A stretch of 64,000 nt of DNA, taken from assembly GCA_034440575.1 (NCBI GenBank), contig JAOTOL010001568.1:654001-718000 (forward strand). The letters run 5' to 3'. Under the pieces are notes generated by a model. That model saw only the letters and a list, made by a program, of their open reading frames with translations, was not told where the DNA came from and made no database searches. Both the position numbers and the translations under genes were made by a program. This stretch comes from Imbricaverruca yamaguchii (lineage: Eukaryota > Arthropoda > Thecostraca > Neoverrucidae). Positions 32,301-43,800 of this stretch are shown piece by piece (the stretch's first letter is position 1; each line of letters begins with the position of its first letter).

Positions 32301-33060
32301 ATCAGCATCCACTGATCATTAAGGCTGCCAACCATACCTTCATTCTCCTCATTCGCTCCAGTCAGCCCTGCATGTCCAGCGGTGCGGGTGCCTACCACCC
32401 TGGGCATGTCTCCTAGTCGTCTTTATACCGTTGCCGGCCCTATCCCTTTAGCGTCGGGGCATGCGGAATGACAAGCCCCTCCTCAAATCCTCCCACGAAA
32501 AGCTGCACAACTCGTGCCCGCGTACAGGGAACTGAGGTGTGACACGTGGCAGTGTTTCCCTCTGGGGCGTCCCAGGACAAATCGACCAGTCATCCCCGTA
32601 AATAAGCATACCGCAGCCTAACATTGGTATGGAATTCGCTTCGATGGAATCTGTTGCTTGAGATTGAGATTTGATATGTTGAAACCGATTCCAATGTGTT
32701 TCTTCTTCTGGCCAGAGCAATTTGATTTTTTAATTGGGCCCCTTTTACTAAGATATCTATGAAATAATTCAATATTGCAGCAACCGATGTGCACATTTTT
32801 GAAAACAACATCAATTTGTGTTTAGGATGAGCTGGAACTTTGTATTTCCCTTTTTCAAACATGACCTTGCAACCTATCTTGAAATTCAAATTTTCGAGAT
32901 GTGGGCGGTGATTTAGTCTAAAGCTGTCCACAGGCCAAATCTTCTTAAATTTGTTTAATGCAGCGTTGTTCACGAAAGTTATCAGTATTTTAATTCCTAT
33001 GCTAAATAATCCACCTTAAAAATGAAGATATTTCGACCGAAAACACATTCATCTGGACTC
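29346..33060. other. Intergenic or intronic DNA; CpG-rich island at about 30870-31330
   Basis: No gene recognised. Within it, 30870-31330 is markedly GC/CpG-rich and open in one frame for 180 codons without recognisable domains. It ends near a donor-like TTTCCG|GTGAGG at about 31420. It could be a promoter island or 5' exon of the KChIP gene, but that is speculation. Confidence 0.35.
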
Positions 33061-33069
33061 AGTGGTGGA

Positions 33070-33312
33070 CTACTGTTCTGGACAGTGATCCGCCTCGTTA
33101 CACCGTTCTGACAGTGATCCGACTTGTTACACCGTTCCGACAGTGATCCGCCTTGTTACACCGTTCCGACAGTGATGCGCCTTGTTACACGGTTCCGACA
33201 GTGATCCGCCTTGTTACACCGTTCCGACAGTGATCCGCATTGTTACACCGTCCCGACAGTGATCCGCCTTGTTACACCGTTCCGACAGTGATCCGCCTCG
33301 TCACCGCCCGAT
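33070..33312. repeat. 29-bp minisatellite (about 8 copies)
   Basis: The unit is TTGTTACACCGTTCCGACAG followed by TGATCCGCC. It is followed by a CAGGGGCGCACCTAGG sequence (33332) resembling a hAT end. Confidence 0.95.
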
Positions 33313-33675
33313 TACAGTCCTGGACTCAGGGGCGCACCTAGGATTTGAGTCAGGGTAGGTGGACGGATTTGGAGATGACCCACCTACCACATTCGTTTTA
33401 AAGTTACCTGATTTAAATACCTATATTGTCAATCCTCCAGCCCATTTTTAATGAAATTTTGAATGACAAATTAATTTTCATGTGGGTGGGCCCTAGCCTA
33501 CCACCATAGTTTCTAAGTCAGCGAGGCTTAACTACCTCTTCTTTTTTCAAAGGATATTTTGCATACTTGGCTAAATCAGATTACAAGGCTCGAATTGAGG
33601 CCGTACAAATAACCTAAAGTGTAAAGGTTTCCAATGTCACGTGCTGTCTGCGGCGCTAGGCACTTAGGCTCCCTA

Positions 33676-34686
33676 ATACTCGCACGTCCGGTGGTCCGCG
33701 CCAACTTCACATGTCCCGGGGGGCAGATGTCTGCCCCCTAAGATCCCTGGACCTATGCAAGCTAGCGACAAATGGAAAACGGCGTTGGATAGCTGATGAC
33801 GGGCTCTATCGAAAGTGTTTGGGTTATTTTTCGCTCAGGTCAATATTCAGGTCACTGGGCCATCATAGGTAAAATTCGACCACATCAGGTGGGACTCAGA
33901 TATTGACACATATCTCAGGACCTGTAACAGATAGAAACGAATGGCGTACACTTTTCGACAGTCCTTGAAATGCGCTACGGACAATAGGCGGTGTAACTTA
34001 AGGTCAGGTCAACCGAAACACAGGTCAAGGTCATGAATTCATGACCTCATGGCAAGGCCTAGGAAGGTCATGTAAGGTATCAATCGACACGTCTTGACGA
34101 TATAAGCACAATGACGGTAATTTCAGCCTTCTAGCTCGATGCAGTGCGATGTCATGCGCATACATGTGTAGTGATCTCAGGTGACCTCAGGGACCTTGGT
34201 GAGGTAACTGAGCAAAAATGTCAGCGGTAACATTGAGCATACCTTCCATCTACATGCCACAACCGTTGTGAGATCATTCCTACCGCAAATATGTAACTAG
34301 GAAACATTGGTATATTTTACCATAGCCCTATAATGGGGAAGCAATGGGAGCGACCTGACCTAAGGTCAATGCTACGAAAAAACCCGATATACATATTATG
34401 GTCCCTGATGAGAGCATGACGAATTATAAGTTTGAAATCAATCGCCCAATTATTGTGGAAGTTATTCCACCTAAAACTCTGAGTGCAGTTGGGTCACTTC
34501 GCCTGACCTGATGACATGACCTGAGATGACCCAGGATTAAAAATGTATGGCGATATGCGAAAAAGAACAATGAACAGCAATGCGAGGGTTGGCCTTGCTA
34601 ACCCTATTAGGTTGGCGGGAAATGCGGAAAACCCGGAGGGGGCCAGATATCTGCACCCCCCCCCCCCCTCCCAGACGTGCGCGAGC
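33676..34686. mobile_element. ~1-kb TTAA-type MITE, copy 1 (decayed ends)
   Basis: Alignable through most of its length with 54253-55270 in the same orientation. Ends are ACTCGCACGTCCG and, inverted, GCTCGCGCACGTCTG. The flanking tetranucleotides TAAT/TAAG look like decayed TTAA. Subterminal GGGGGGCAGATGTCTGCCCCC and a C run give hairpins. The interior is dense in AGGTCA/TGACCT half-sites, including a perfect 20-bp palindrome at 34028-34047 (AGGTCATGAATTCATGACCT). Confidence 0.75.
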
Positions 34687-34689
34687 TAA

Positions 34690-35995
34690 GGTTTGCTAAC
34701 TACCGCCATCTGATGGGTTTGTGCCATATTTGACGTCAGGCATGCTTCGAGTGGGTGTCCGGTGAGAAAATTGATGAATTTAATTCAAAGATTCTTCTCT
34801 TCCCACATTTTCTAGTGTGGATAAAAATCGAGATACCATGCTGAGCTTGGGTGTTCTTCATCTGTTTGCTTAAATATACTCCCGGATTGGTTTTCCGAAT
34901 CGAGGCGTTGGTTTGATGTTCTTTTAGAGCAGTTGCAGCTTTTCGTCTACTGATATGCTTTAGGGCCCAAGCGCATTTGCTTGTGGTCAGGGCGTTTTTT
35001 AGACCCCCGAGCTTCAAAAGGCTGTTGTTTTTCATGGGCTTGCGGTACTTTTGAGAGCTCGGTTCATTTGCAAAATTTTCGGTCTGATTATTTGATACCC
35101 TGAAGAATCTGTGTAGGACCATGAAGCTGTGTGCGGTTCCTTAGCTATTTATATGGCTTTCATTCAGTCTTTACGTCCCCGGTGTGCCTCGAAGGTCGGT
35201 AGCTTTTTTTCAGGGCTCCCAGCGTGTTTGTTTCGGGTCCTAGCACATATTGTAAGGCCCGGTCGCTTTTGGGAAGACCAGATGCGTTTTGTAAGACCGG
35301 TTGTTTTCGTCCTACCTGCATGCTTTTAGGGCACTGCTGTGGCTATCTGGACCCCGACAAAAATGCTTAGCCTCCAAGAACAATTTTTTAATGTTCAGCG
35401 CGCTTATCTGTGCCCATCCCGCGACTGTGCGAGTTTTCTGGGTCCGAGTGTGAGCTGTTGGGTGCCTGACGGCAGTTTTCTTGATTCCACACCACTTCTC
35501 AGAGACTCTTGGTTTTTGGGGAAGTGTGGGTCGTTTTTTCGGATTCTGGCCTGATCATTCGGAGCCCTGGTGCAATTCGTTTATGTCCCTGTGTCGGGTT
35601 GTTGGCTTTGCATTTATTTCGGTCCACGATGCTTTTTTTTGGGGGGGGGCAGAGGGAATTTCTGTGGATCAATCGCGGCGTCTAGCGGCCATGGCAAGAT
35701 TTTCTTTGGCGTTATTTTTTTGGCGGGGAGGTCTCCGCTGTATTTTTTTTTGGTCCTCCGGCGCCATTGTTTGAGGGTCCGATGGAATTTTTTTTAAATC
35801 TCAAACCCGTTTATTTCTTGGGGGTGGGGGTTACGTACTATTTGTTTGCTCTGGCCTCGAGCCTCCAGGCCTCCGCTGCATTCGTTTAGGTTAATTGATG
35901 ATACTTATTTGTGTGCTCAGTGGGAATTGTTGGGACACCATGGAGTTTTGAGGAGCTCTGGGGCGATTTTTCGGGCCCTGGACCATTGTCCACGA
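34690..35995. repeat. T/G-rich low-complexity region, possible very degenerate ~40-bp repeat
   Basis: Recurring words such as GCATTTGTTT, TTTTTGGGG and GGGCCCT at irregular 35-45-bp spacing, with several T8/G9 runs. No gene supported. Confidence 0.35.
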
Positions 35996-38002
35996 GTTTG
36001 ATACGTAGGGCTGGTCACACGTTTCCAGCGAATAAGGCGCGACGAGACATGAACTGTTATAAGGCTAGGTGGGATGATCATAGACACCAGAAAATGTATA
36101 TAGGATATCGGAGCTCGTAAATGAGCTCATTTGTAGCATTAAGGCCTCATACAGGCAAATAACGCTACCAATAATGACGAAGCCAGCTACGATTGGTAAT
36201 GAATGTTTTAAACATTTGGCCCACGTAAGTTCAAAAGTAGAGCAATGGTCAGCCGTTATGTGTGTTTGTGCACCAATGCGGGGGGACCAAATTGGGAACC
36301 AAGCAATTCACTAAATAATAATTAGGGAGTGAATGGAACGAGCGAATGTGAGCGAAGGAGGAAAATGAATGTGTGTCAGGTAGCTCTAAGGTCCAGCGTA
36401 AGTCACTCGAGGCCTCATCAAAAAGCCTAAACTACGGACAAGCCATTCAAACCAACGAAAGGAAATGTTCATTAACTTCTAAGGTGCATTATGTTCATAC
36501 TAATTGAGCGATTGGCACTCGTATGCATATATGTTGTTCCCAAAAGTTTGACTTCGCACAGCATATCCATGCATGAAAAGATTCCGTTGAATGCGTTTAG
36601 TTCACACAATACCATGCCAACTTGGGTTGTTGAATGGGTGGTGGAGGTAGTAGGGGACCGAACAGAACACACCATTGCTGACGCCTGAAAGCAAAGAAGA
36701 GATTCAGCCCAGTTTGGTTAAGGTTTTATTGTTCACAACTTCAGAGAAACCGTAACCCTAGCCCACCAAACATCCTACACCACGCCCCCGTCGACGGTTG
36801 AGACCCCACTACAATAAGCACTTCCTGCATAGAAAGCATGATGTTGTTTGCAGCAGAGCTAACAGATTTGAACTGGCTGAGACGCCTTCATCCACTTGAA
36901 GAGAGCGTTTTATGCCATTTCCAGCCACCCCAGGACGATAATGCACGAAAATGGAGATTTCGGTCCAAATATCATAAGCTTGGGTTCAATATCAGACCTA
37001 AAGTAGTAATCATGTTCTTGATTTATGTTACAGCAGAATATATTGAATATCATTTTATCTGTTGAAGGCTTTAATCTGAATCTCTGGTTACATCTAAAAA
37101 ATTGGCAGCAAAGCTAGGTCACAAGATCAAATCCAAAAATCCGAAAGATAAACTAGTTCCTCCTAATTACAAATATATCGTGTTTTTGAACTCCGACCAA
37201 TTTATTCCTGGATTATTGAAGGTTTTTCGTGGGAGGTCTGGCAAGTAAAATGTGGCATCGTCAAGTAAAAAATCAAGTTGCTCTAAAATGAAATCCGTCG
37301 GTCTGATCGAGTTGACAGTCAAATCCCTTAATCCCCAGTAATGTTAGATTCCAGAACCAAATTACATAAAACATGAAACTGTGATCCCCATAGTCGATCT
37401 CACATGGAACCCTCTCTCCTATTGATCGCCTCTAGACTCCCGATGAACCGCAATGCCAACTTCTCTTGGCGGCGTTACATGCCCACCGGGTTTGAAGTCC
37501 ATCCATGCCTTCGTCCCGCTGGCCTTGGCCAACGGGACTTTGCGGTCAAAGAACATTTAATTTGAACTAATTACTCAACTAATTACTCAACCAATGTTTG
37601 AGCTAGCATTGGTGGCTTATAGCATATAACACTATATGCAGGAACGTCGATGTTCCGCACAATTTGGACGGTCGAAGCCCCTCACTGCCGTTGCTCGGGT
37701 ACGTTCAGTTCACAGGACGGCTCGCAGATCGATTGCCTTGCACATCGATTTACTTTGTGCAGTTATTAATTCCACGTGAACACCGAAACACAATGGGTGA
37801 TTTACCAATTAGTCATGCAGTGACTGGATCGCTCAAGCCGTCAGTACACTTGTACCACCTACATTCGTATCTGGCGACAACCGGCACCGCTGAGCGGGCG
37901 GTGAGTGTGAAGCCCTTGAGCCAAAAGGCACGGTCGTCCATTCAGTCGCGTATGGAGCTAACCTTGCTACTGATCAGCCTGGACGCCGGAGCACGCACCA
38001 TC
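35996..38002. other. Intergenic or intronic DNA; possible retroelement 3' end near 37430-37600
   Basis: No gene. A GC-rich segment with the hairpin-forming CCGCTGGCCTTGGCCAACGG is followed by CTAATTACTCAACTAATTAC tail-like repeats near 37565, reminiscent of a short non-LTR or SINE tail. Confidence 0.3.
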
Positions 38003-38197
38003 GTCACCTCTGCCAGGATCGGATCTCTGACGTCATTCTCCACTTACGCCCGTCACCTCTGCCAGGATCGGATCTCTGACGTCATTCTCCACTTACGCCC
38101 GTCACCTCTGCCAGGATCGGATCTCTGACGTCATTCTCCACTTACGCCCGTCACCTCTGCCAGGATCGGATCTCTGACGTCATTCTCCACTTACGCC
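38003..38197. repeat. 49-bp perfect tandem repeat (4 copies)
   Basis: The unit is GTCACCTCTGCCAGGATCGG then ATCTCTGACGTCATTCTCC and ACTTACGCCC, essentially identical between copies, so recent. Each contains a CRE-like TGACGTCA. Confidence 0.95.
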
Positions 38198-40600
38198 AAG
38201 CTCCATGGGATAGCACATCAACAGTCTAGCCCCTGTTCGCCAAACCACTAAAAGACAACGTGGTGCTACGTGGTCTCCTTTCCACCTGGCCGCATTTGTC
38301 AAGTAGCCAACGCTATTTAAACTTAACGTTTGCTTACAATCTTCCCCAGGTTAGCGAGCCTATGACACTGAGCACCTAACTGGAGCGAATCTCTTCATTT
38401 GTGTAAGGCTGTTGCCATAAACAATAATGCACCACGGCGAGTGGCTAGTCAACTATGATTTCAGTGTTCTAGTCCGGTCAGCATAAGGGCATATATCCGG
38501 GGTGAGGAAGAGAAGAGAGGTATCGCATCCAAAATCTGCAACCCGCATGCACTCGAATCGGCAAGAATGATCAAAGTGGTCGAAGCGCCCTAAAGGCCAG
38601 CCGCACTCGAGTCAAGTTATGTCTTTCAACGACCATCTGATACTCAAGACCCACATCCACATCCCTATCGGTTCTTGAGACTTCAGAAGGTCAATGACAT
38701 CAATAGCACTACTCGTGGTGTTTGTCGCAGGCATATAACGAACCAAAGGCTTGCTAATCTGTCTGGCGAGCTGATATGTAGGGGCTCGTATTTTAGAAGT
38801 TACAGGCAGTAGGGATTGCCATCTTGTGATTTTTCACGTTCATGTTGTTGAGTCTTGATGGGTGCTCTGAGCTGTCTGATGTCTTAAAAATGAAAGACAA
38901 CACCTTTTCTAACAATTATATATCCATGTTCTTTCAGGTTCTTAGCCGTTTCGCTGAGCCTTGGGGGAAGCTTTACTGGGATTATGACTCGTACACTTCA
39001 GTTAGGAGTTGGGGCCTCAATCCGGAACGAACTCCAACTTATCCATCACGTTGGGGTTGTAACTGAAAAAGAAGCGCACCCTGCACTTAAATTCACCGGT
39101 ATTGGTTCCTGGCAATTAATGAGAGCACACCGCACACGGCTGGGATGGACGGGACCAAATGGATGATGGGATATACCACATTGGGTCATGTTAAAAGCTG
39201 AGCTTACTGGAAGTGTAAAGCCCACATTTGGGGAGGGCATTGGTGTTAGTGCCCTCAAGAGCATACACAGCTACACTTCTGCTTAAGTCTGCATTTGCAT
39301 ATAATCAAAATAAGCTCATCATGCAAAGGTGATGAGTGGATGCTTGAGCAGATAGTAGAAAACAATTTGAAGCAAACCAAAGCCAACGAAAAATATCGCT
39401 CGTCACCTTCCGCCAGGCCGAACAGCGTCCAATACAGTGATAAAACAATCGAGCGAAGGCTGGGACTCATCTGGGGTAGCCAATTCCATTCCGAAACCCC
39501 CACCCCCAAGTGCTGCTGGTTGGCCAAAGACCGATTGGCTGACTGGCCCCGACAGTCACATTTCCCACTGAGGCATCTTCTTTGATAAACGAGGGCCCCT
39601 TAACAGGCATAGGAGCACATGATGTACATTGATTGGGCCGAGGAGCCCAGAACAGCCATTGGAGTCTTCTGAGACACTGTCAGGGGCCCCCTGCATGGCC
39701 CCCTTGCAGCTGCCCCGTCTGCCAAGTTACCGTAGCCCCCCATGACGTTTCGTACCATGGCCAAAAAACGATTTGCATTAGAGCTTGGAAATTTAGAGTA
39801 TCTTATGTTACATCAATTTGACACATCCACCAAAATTATCAGGTCGGTGTCATGTCAGTTCAGTGACAAACAACGCTTTAAGTGACAGCATGCCGGATCC
39901 AACTGCGGAAAATCTCGCATATTGTGACAATATAGATATACGATCGATTAACAGATGTGCCGCTGGAATCAAACAATATCCTAGCCAGAATTAGCTTCGG
40001 CTTCTTACTGCTAGGTGGCGATGGCCCGCCCTTGGTCGCCGATTCCGGGGAGTTTCCTATCCGTCTATTGTTATCCGTGCTATAAATGTCATCGCACATT
40101 TCGAACAACATAAATCATCAGACTTGAACTGTGTAAGATTTTGACGGTGCAGGACCTGAGCCTCAAATTAGAACAATGCTTTTCCAAATAAAATGCCTTA
40201 GCATTCCGCCTAAGTCGTGAACGAAGAACAGTTTTGTCCCAAAGCATGCCATCTCGTGGGGGGGGGGGGGTGCTTGTCTCCGTTCCCCTCTCCTGGAATC
40301 GCCACTGTTATGAGTGTGTTGCGACGTGCAGGGAGTGATATTTCAGTGTGAGACGAAACTTAGCATACCACTGCTATGGGAGGTGGGGATGTATGCTGAT
40401 CTCCATATGCGCAATGTGCTGTGCGTTATTTCAACTTTCAACCGTGTCTTCAATTTCGGGGTCGGTGAAAATTCACCTAATTCGAAGTTGACAAAGAAGA
40501 GACTGCACCAGTAGATGCAATACGGTGTGATTCGGTGCTGGTGCAATCTTCTGATGCCAGTTCAGGCCGAATGCTGCGTTCGTCCCCGACTGACCATTGC
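38198..40600. other. Intergenic or intronic DNA, no gene seen
   Basis: Single-copy-looking sequence, with a 12-base G run near 40258-40270. Confidence 0.5.
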
Positions 40601-40632
40601 TGACCATGCCTGACCACCACCAACCCGCGCAG

Positions 40633-40850
40633 ACGGTGGTCGCTGTTCCGGTCGCTGAGCTTGCGGGGCTGGTCGGGACGCGTGGAGCAGCTGGCGCGCA
40701 GCTCCCAGCGCCCGGAGCGGCTGGCCGGCGGAAGTGGTCGGCAGCACTGTCAGTCGGAGACCAACACTCACCGCGCAACCATGCTGACCAGCGTTAACGT
40801 AGGCCTCGGCAGGAGGCTCGTTCGCAACTGGAAGGACAAGGCCAGGTCAG
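40633..40850 (+). CDS. Kcnip: KChIP variable N-terminal exon (tentative)
   Basis: The acceptor-like tract is CACCAACCCGCGCAG and the donor is AGGTCAG|GTGAGTCGG. The end phase (1) fits the EF1 exon. The frame is very basic (RWSLFRSLSLRGWSGR, then GRRLVRNWKDKARS) with no conserved domain. That fits the known variable, alternatively started N-termini of KChIPs. An in-exon ATG at 40781 (MLTSVNVGLG) could be an alternative start. Confidence 0.5.
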
Positions 40851-43800
40851 GTGAGTCGGTCGCCATCGACAGGAAGTCGGGTGTAGCGTGCTGCGAAGTG
40901 TCAAGATAACTAACAATTGACAAGTGACGTGTATGGTGTCAGGCAATGAGACTCACTCGCCAGGGAGTGAGCTTGAGGCCGGCAACATACCGGCTGACTT
41001 TGTCCTCGAACTGTCCATGGAGCCTCACGCGCGTCATCTCAGAGGTGGTCTGTGGAGGCACGCACGCGTCACCTCACCAGGGGTTTGTGGAGGCACTCCC
41101 GTGCCACCTCAGCAGGGGTCTGTGGAGGCACTCCCGTGCCACCTCAGCAGGGGTCTGTGGAGGCACTCCCGTGTCACCTCAGCAGGGGTCTGTGGAGGCA
41201 CTCCCGTGTCACCTCAGCAGGGGTCTGTGGAGGCACTCCCGTGTCACCTCAGCAGGGGTCTGTGGAGGCACTCCCGTGTCACCTCAACAGGGGTCTGTGG
41301 AGGCACGCGCGGGTCACCTCAGCAGGGGTCTGTGGAGGCACTCCCGTGTCACCTCAGCAGGGATCTGTGGAGGCACTCCCGTGTCACCTCAGCAGGGGTC
41401 TGTGGAGGCACTCCCGTGTCACCTCAACAGGGGTCTGTGGAGGCACTCCCGTGTCACCTCAGCGGGGGTCTGTGGAGGCACTCCCGTGTCACCTCAGCAG
41501 GGGTCTGTGGAGGCACTCCCGTGTCACCTCAGCAGGGGTCTGTGGAGGCACACCCGTGTCACCTCAGCAGGGGTCTGTGGAGGCACTCCCGTGTCACCTC
41601 AGCAGGGGTCTGTGGAGGCACTCCCGTGTCACCTCAGCAGGGGTCTGTGGAGGCACTCCCGTGTCACCTCAGCAGGGGTCTGTGGAGGCACTCCCGTGTC
41701 ACCTCAGCGGTGGTCTGCGGAGGCACTCCCGTGTCACCTCAGCAGGGGTCTGTGGAGGCACTCCCGTGTCACCTCAGCAGGGGTCTGTGGAGGCACTCCC
41801 GTGTCACCTCAGCAGGGGTCTGTGGAGGCACTCCCGTGTCACCTCAGCAGGGGTCTGTGGAGGCACTCCCGTGTCACCTCAGCAGGGGTCTGTGGAGGCA
41901 CTCCCGTGTCACCTCAGCGGTGGTCTGCGGAGGCACTCCCGTGTCACCTCAGCAGGGGTCTGTGGAGGCACTCCCGTGTCACCTCAGCAGGGGTCTGTGG
42001 AGGCACTCCCGTGTCACCTCAGCAGGGGTCTGTGGAGGCACTCCCGTGTCACCTCAGCGGTGGTCTGTGGAGGCACTCCCGTGTCACCTCAGCAGGGATC
42101 TGTGGAGGCACTCCCGTGCCACCTCAACAGGGGTCTGCGGAGGCACTCCCGTGTCACCTCAACAGGGGTCTGCGGAGGCACTCCCGTGTCATCTCAGCGG
42201 TGGTCTGTGGAGGCACTCCCGTGTCACCTCAGCAGGGGTCTGTGGAGGCACGCGCGGGTCACCTCAGCAGGGGTCTGTGGAGGCACTCCCGTGTCACCTC
42301 AGCAGGGGTCTGTGGAGGCACGCGCGCGACTCGAATGCATGTTCTCGTTCGGTTCCATGCGCACGCTCGCTGCAGGTAGAAAAGAAAAACAAACGATTTG
42401 AGTATTTGGCCGCTATGTCATTAGCAACGCTAATCTCTCACGTCTATTGATCGTGGGTGGTGAACGGCGACAGGTGAGATTCGAACCCACAACCTTTAGG
42501 TTCCGAGACTGATATCTAACTCCCAGACCACTTCATCCCTGCTATGTGTATTGTGACTTGATTTCATTTGATAGCCTACACAACGCACATGTCTACATAT
42601 ATGAATGCGTCAATCATTTGATATATTTTTTTACTTAAGTCCACGACAGACCATGCAAATGACCTTCGATGGGAACAATCATAAACATTTGTAATGGACT
42701 GCGGTTATATATACATGATACTACTTCAAAACATACTCACAAAGTAAATACATAGCTTCATGTAATGTCAATCTGTATTGGCGGTGCAAACAGGGTCACC
42801 TTCAGAGGTCACAATGCACGTTCTAATTATAATTACATGAGGTTATTTGTGCAAGTTCACATAAATAAGTATTTTGCCTTCATTTTCCAAAATAAAGATG
42901 AAGAATGATCTAATTGAAATTAACGCCGCAGAATTACCCTCCACACCAATTTTCTTCTTCTTCTGAGGTATGAGTGTGTTCAAATCTGACATTACTGGAT
43001 CGATTTGTTCTGGAAGGCCCCAGCTTTCATTTCGTTCTTCTTGATCCCGTCAATAAACATTGGCAAATGCATTTCTATGCACAATGTGAGCCGTTGTTCA
43101 CGAGGTCACTAACCTTTAGTCGGGATGGTCTATACTGCCCACTTGTTTGCCTGATGGATGATCTCAGTAACCACACCGATTTTCATTGAAATTCCTCAAA
43201 AATATACTTTGACATACATTTTTGGCCCATTGAGTCATTTCCATCCGATGTAATTAGGTAGAAAGCTACGAAATGATGGATTGAAATTCGATTTGCCCGA
43301 TGGACAATCTACGAAAGTAATCTACAAAATTGCGCCAAATACACACTAATCAATGTCTTTTCACCGTATTAGATTAGCTGAGTCAGTTAAGAGAAAAAAT
43401 GACACTTGAAATATGAAGTAGACTCTTAACACGGAAATTAGTACAACCGTGAACCAAGCTTTCCGTCATTGTACAAATGTGTCACCCATCTTTAGTTCAA
43501 TTGTGATGCAATCCATATCTAATTGAGTTGTGATGTGATGGATGTCTACATTTCGTATGCTATGTTAACTACTTAAACTCATCTAATACCGTGAAAAACA
43601 TTGATTAGCGCGTGTTTGGCACAGTTCTGTAGCTTACTTTCGTGAATCGTACATCGGGAAAATCGAACTTCAACCCCTCATTTCGTGGCTTTCTACCCAT
43701 TTATATCGGCTGGAAATGACTCAAATGGCCAAAAATCGATGTCGAAGTTTATTTTAGAGCCATCTTCACGAAACTTGGTGCAATCGTCACTGAGATCGCC

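Noticed and set aside
40924..42450. Three overlapping forward frames of 449-508 codons
   Set aside because: A 36-bp tandem array leaves all three frames open; intronic in the KChIP gene.
42465..42543. Functional tRNA gene on the minus strand
   Set aside because: B-box and T-stem are good, but acceptor and anticodon stems do not pair convincingly; kept only as tRNA-like.
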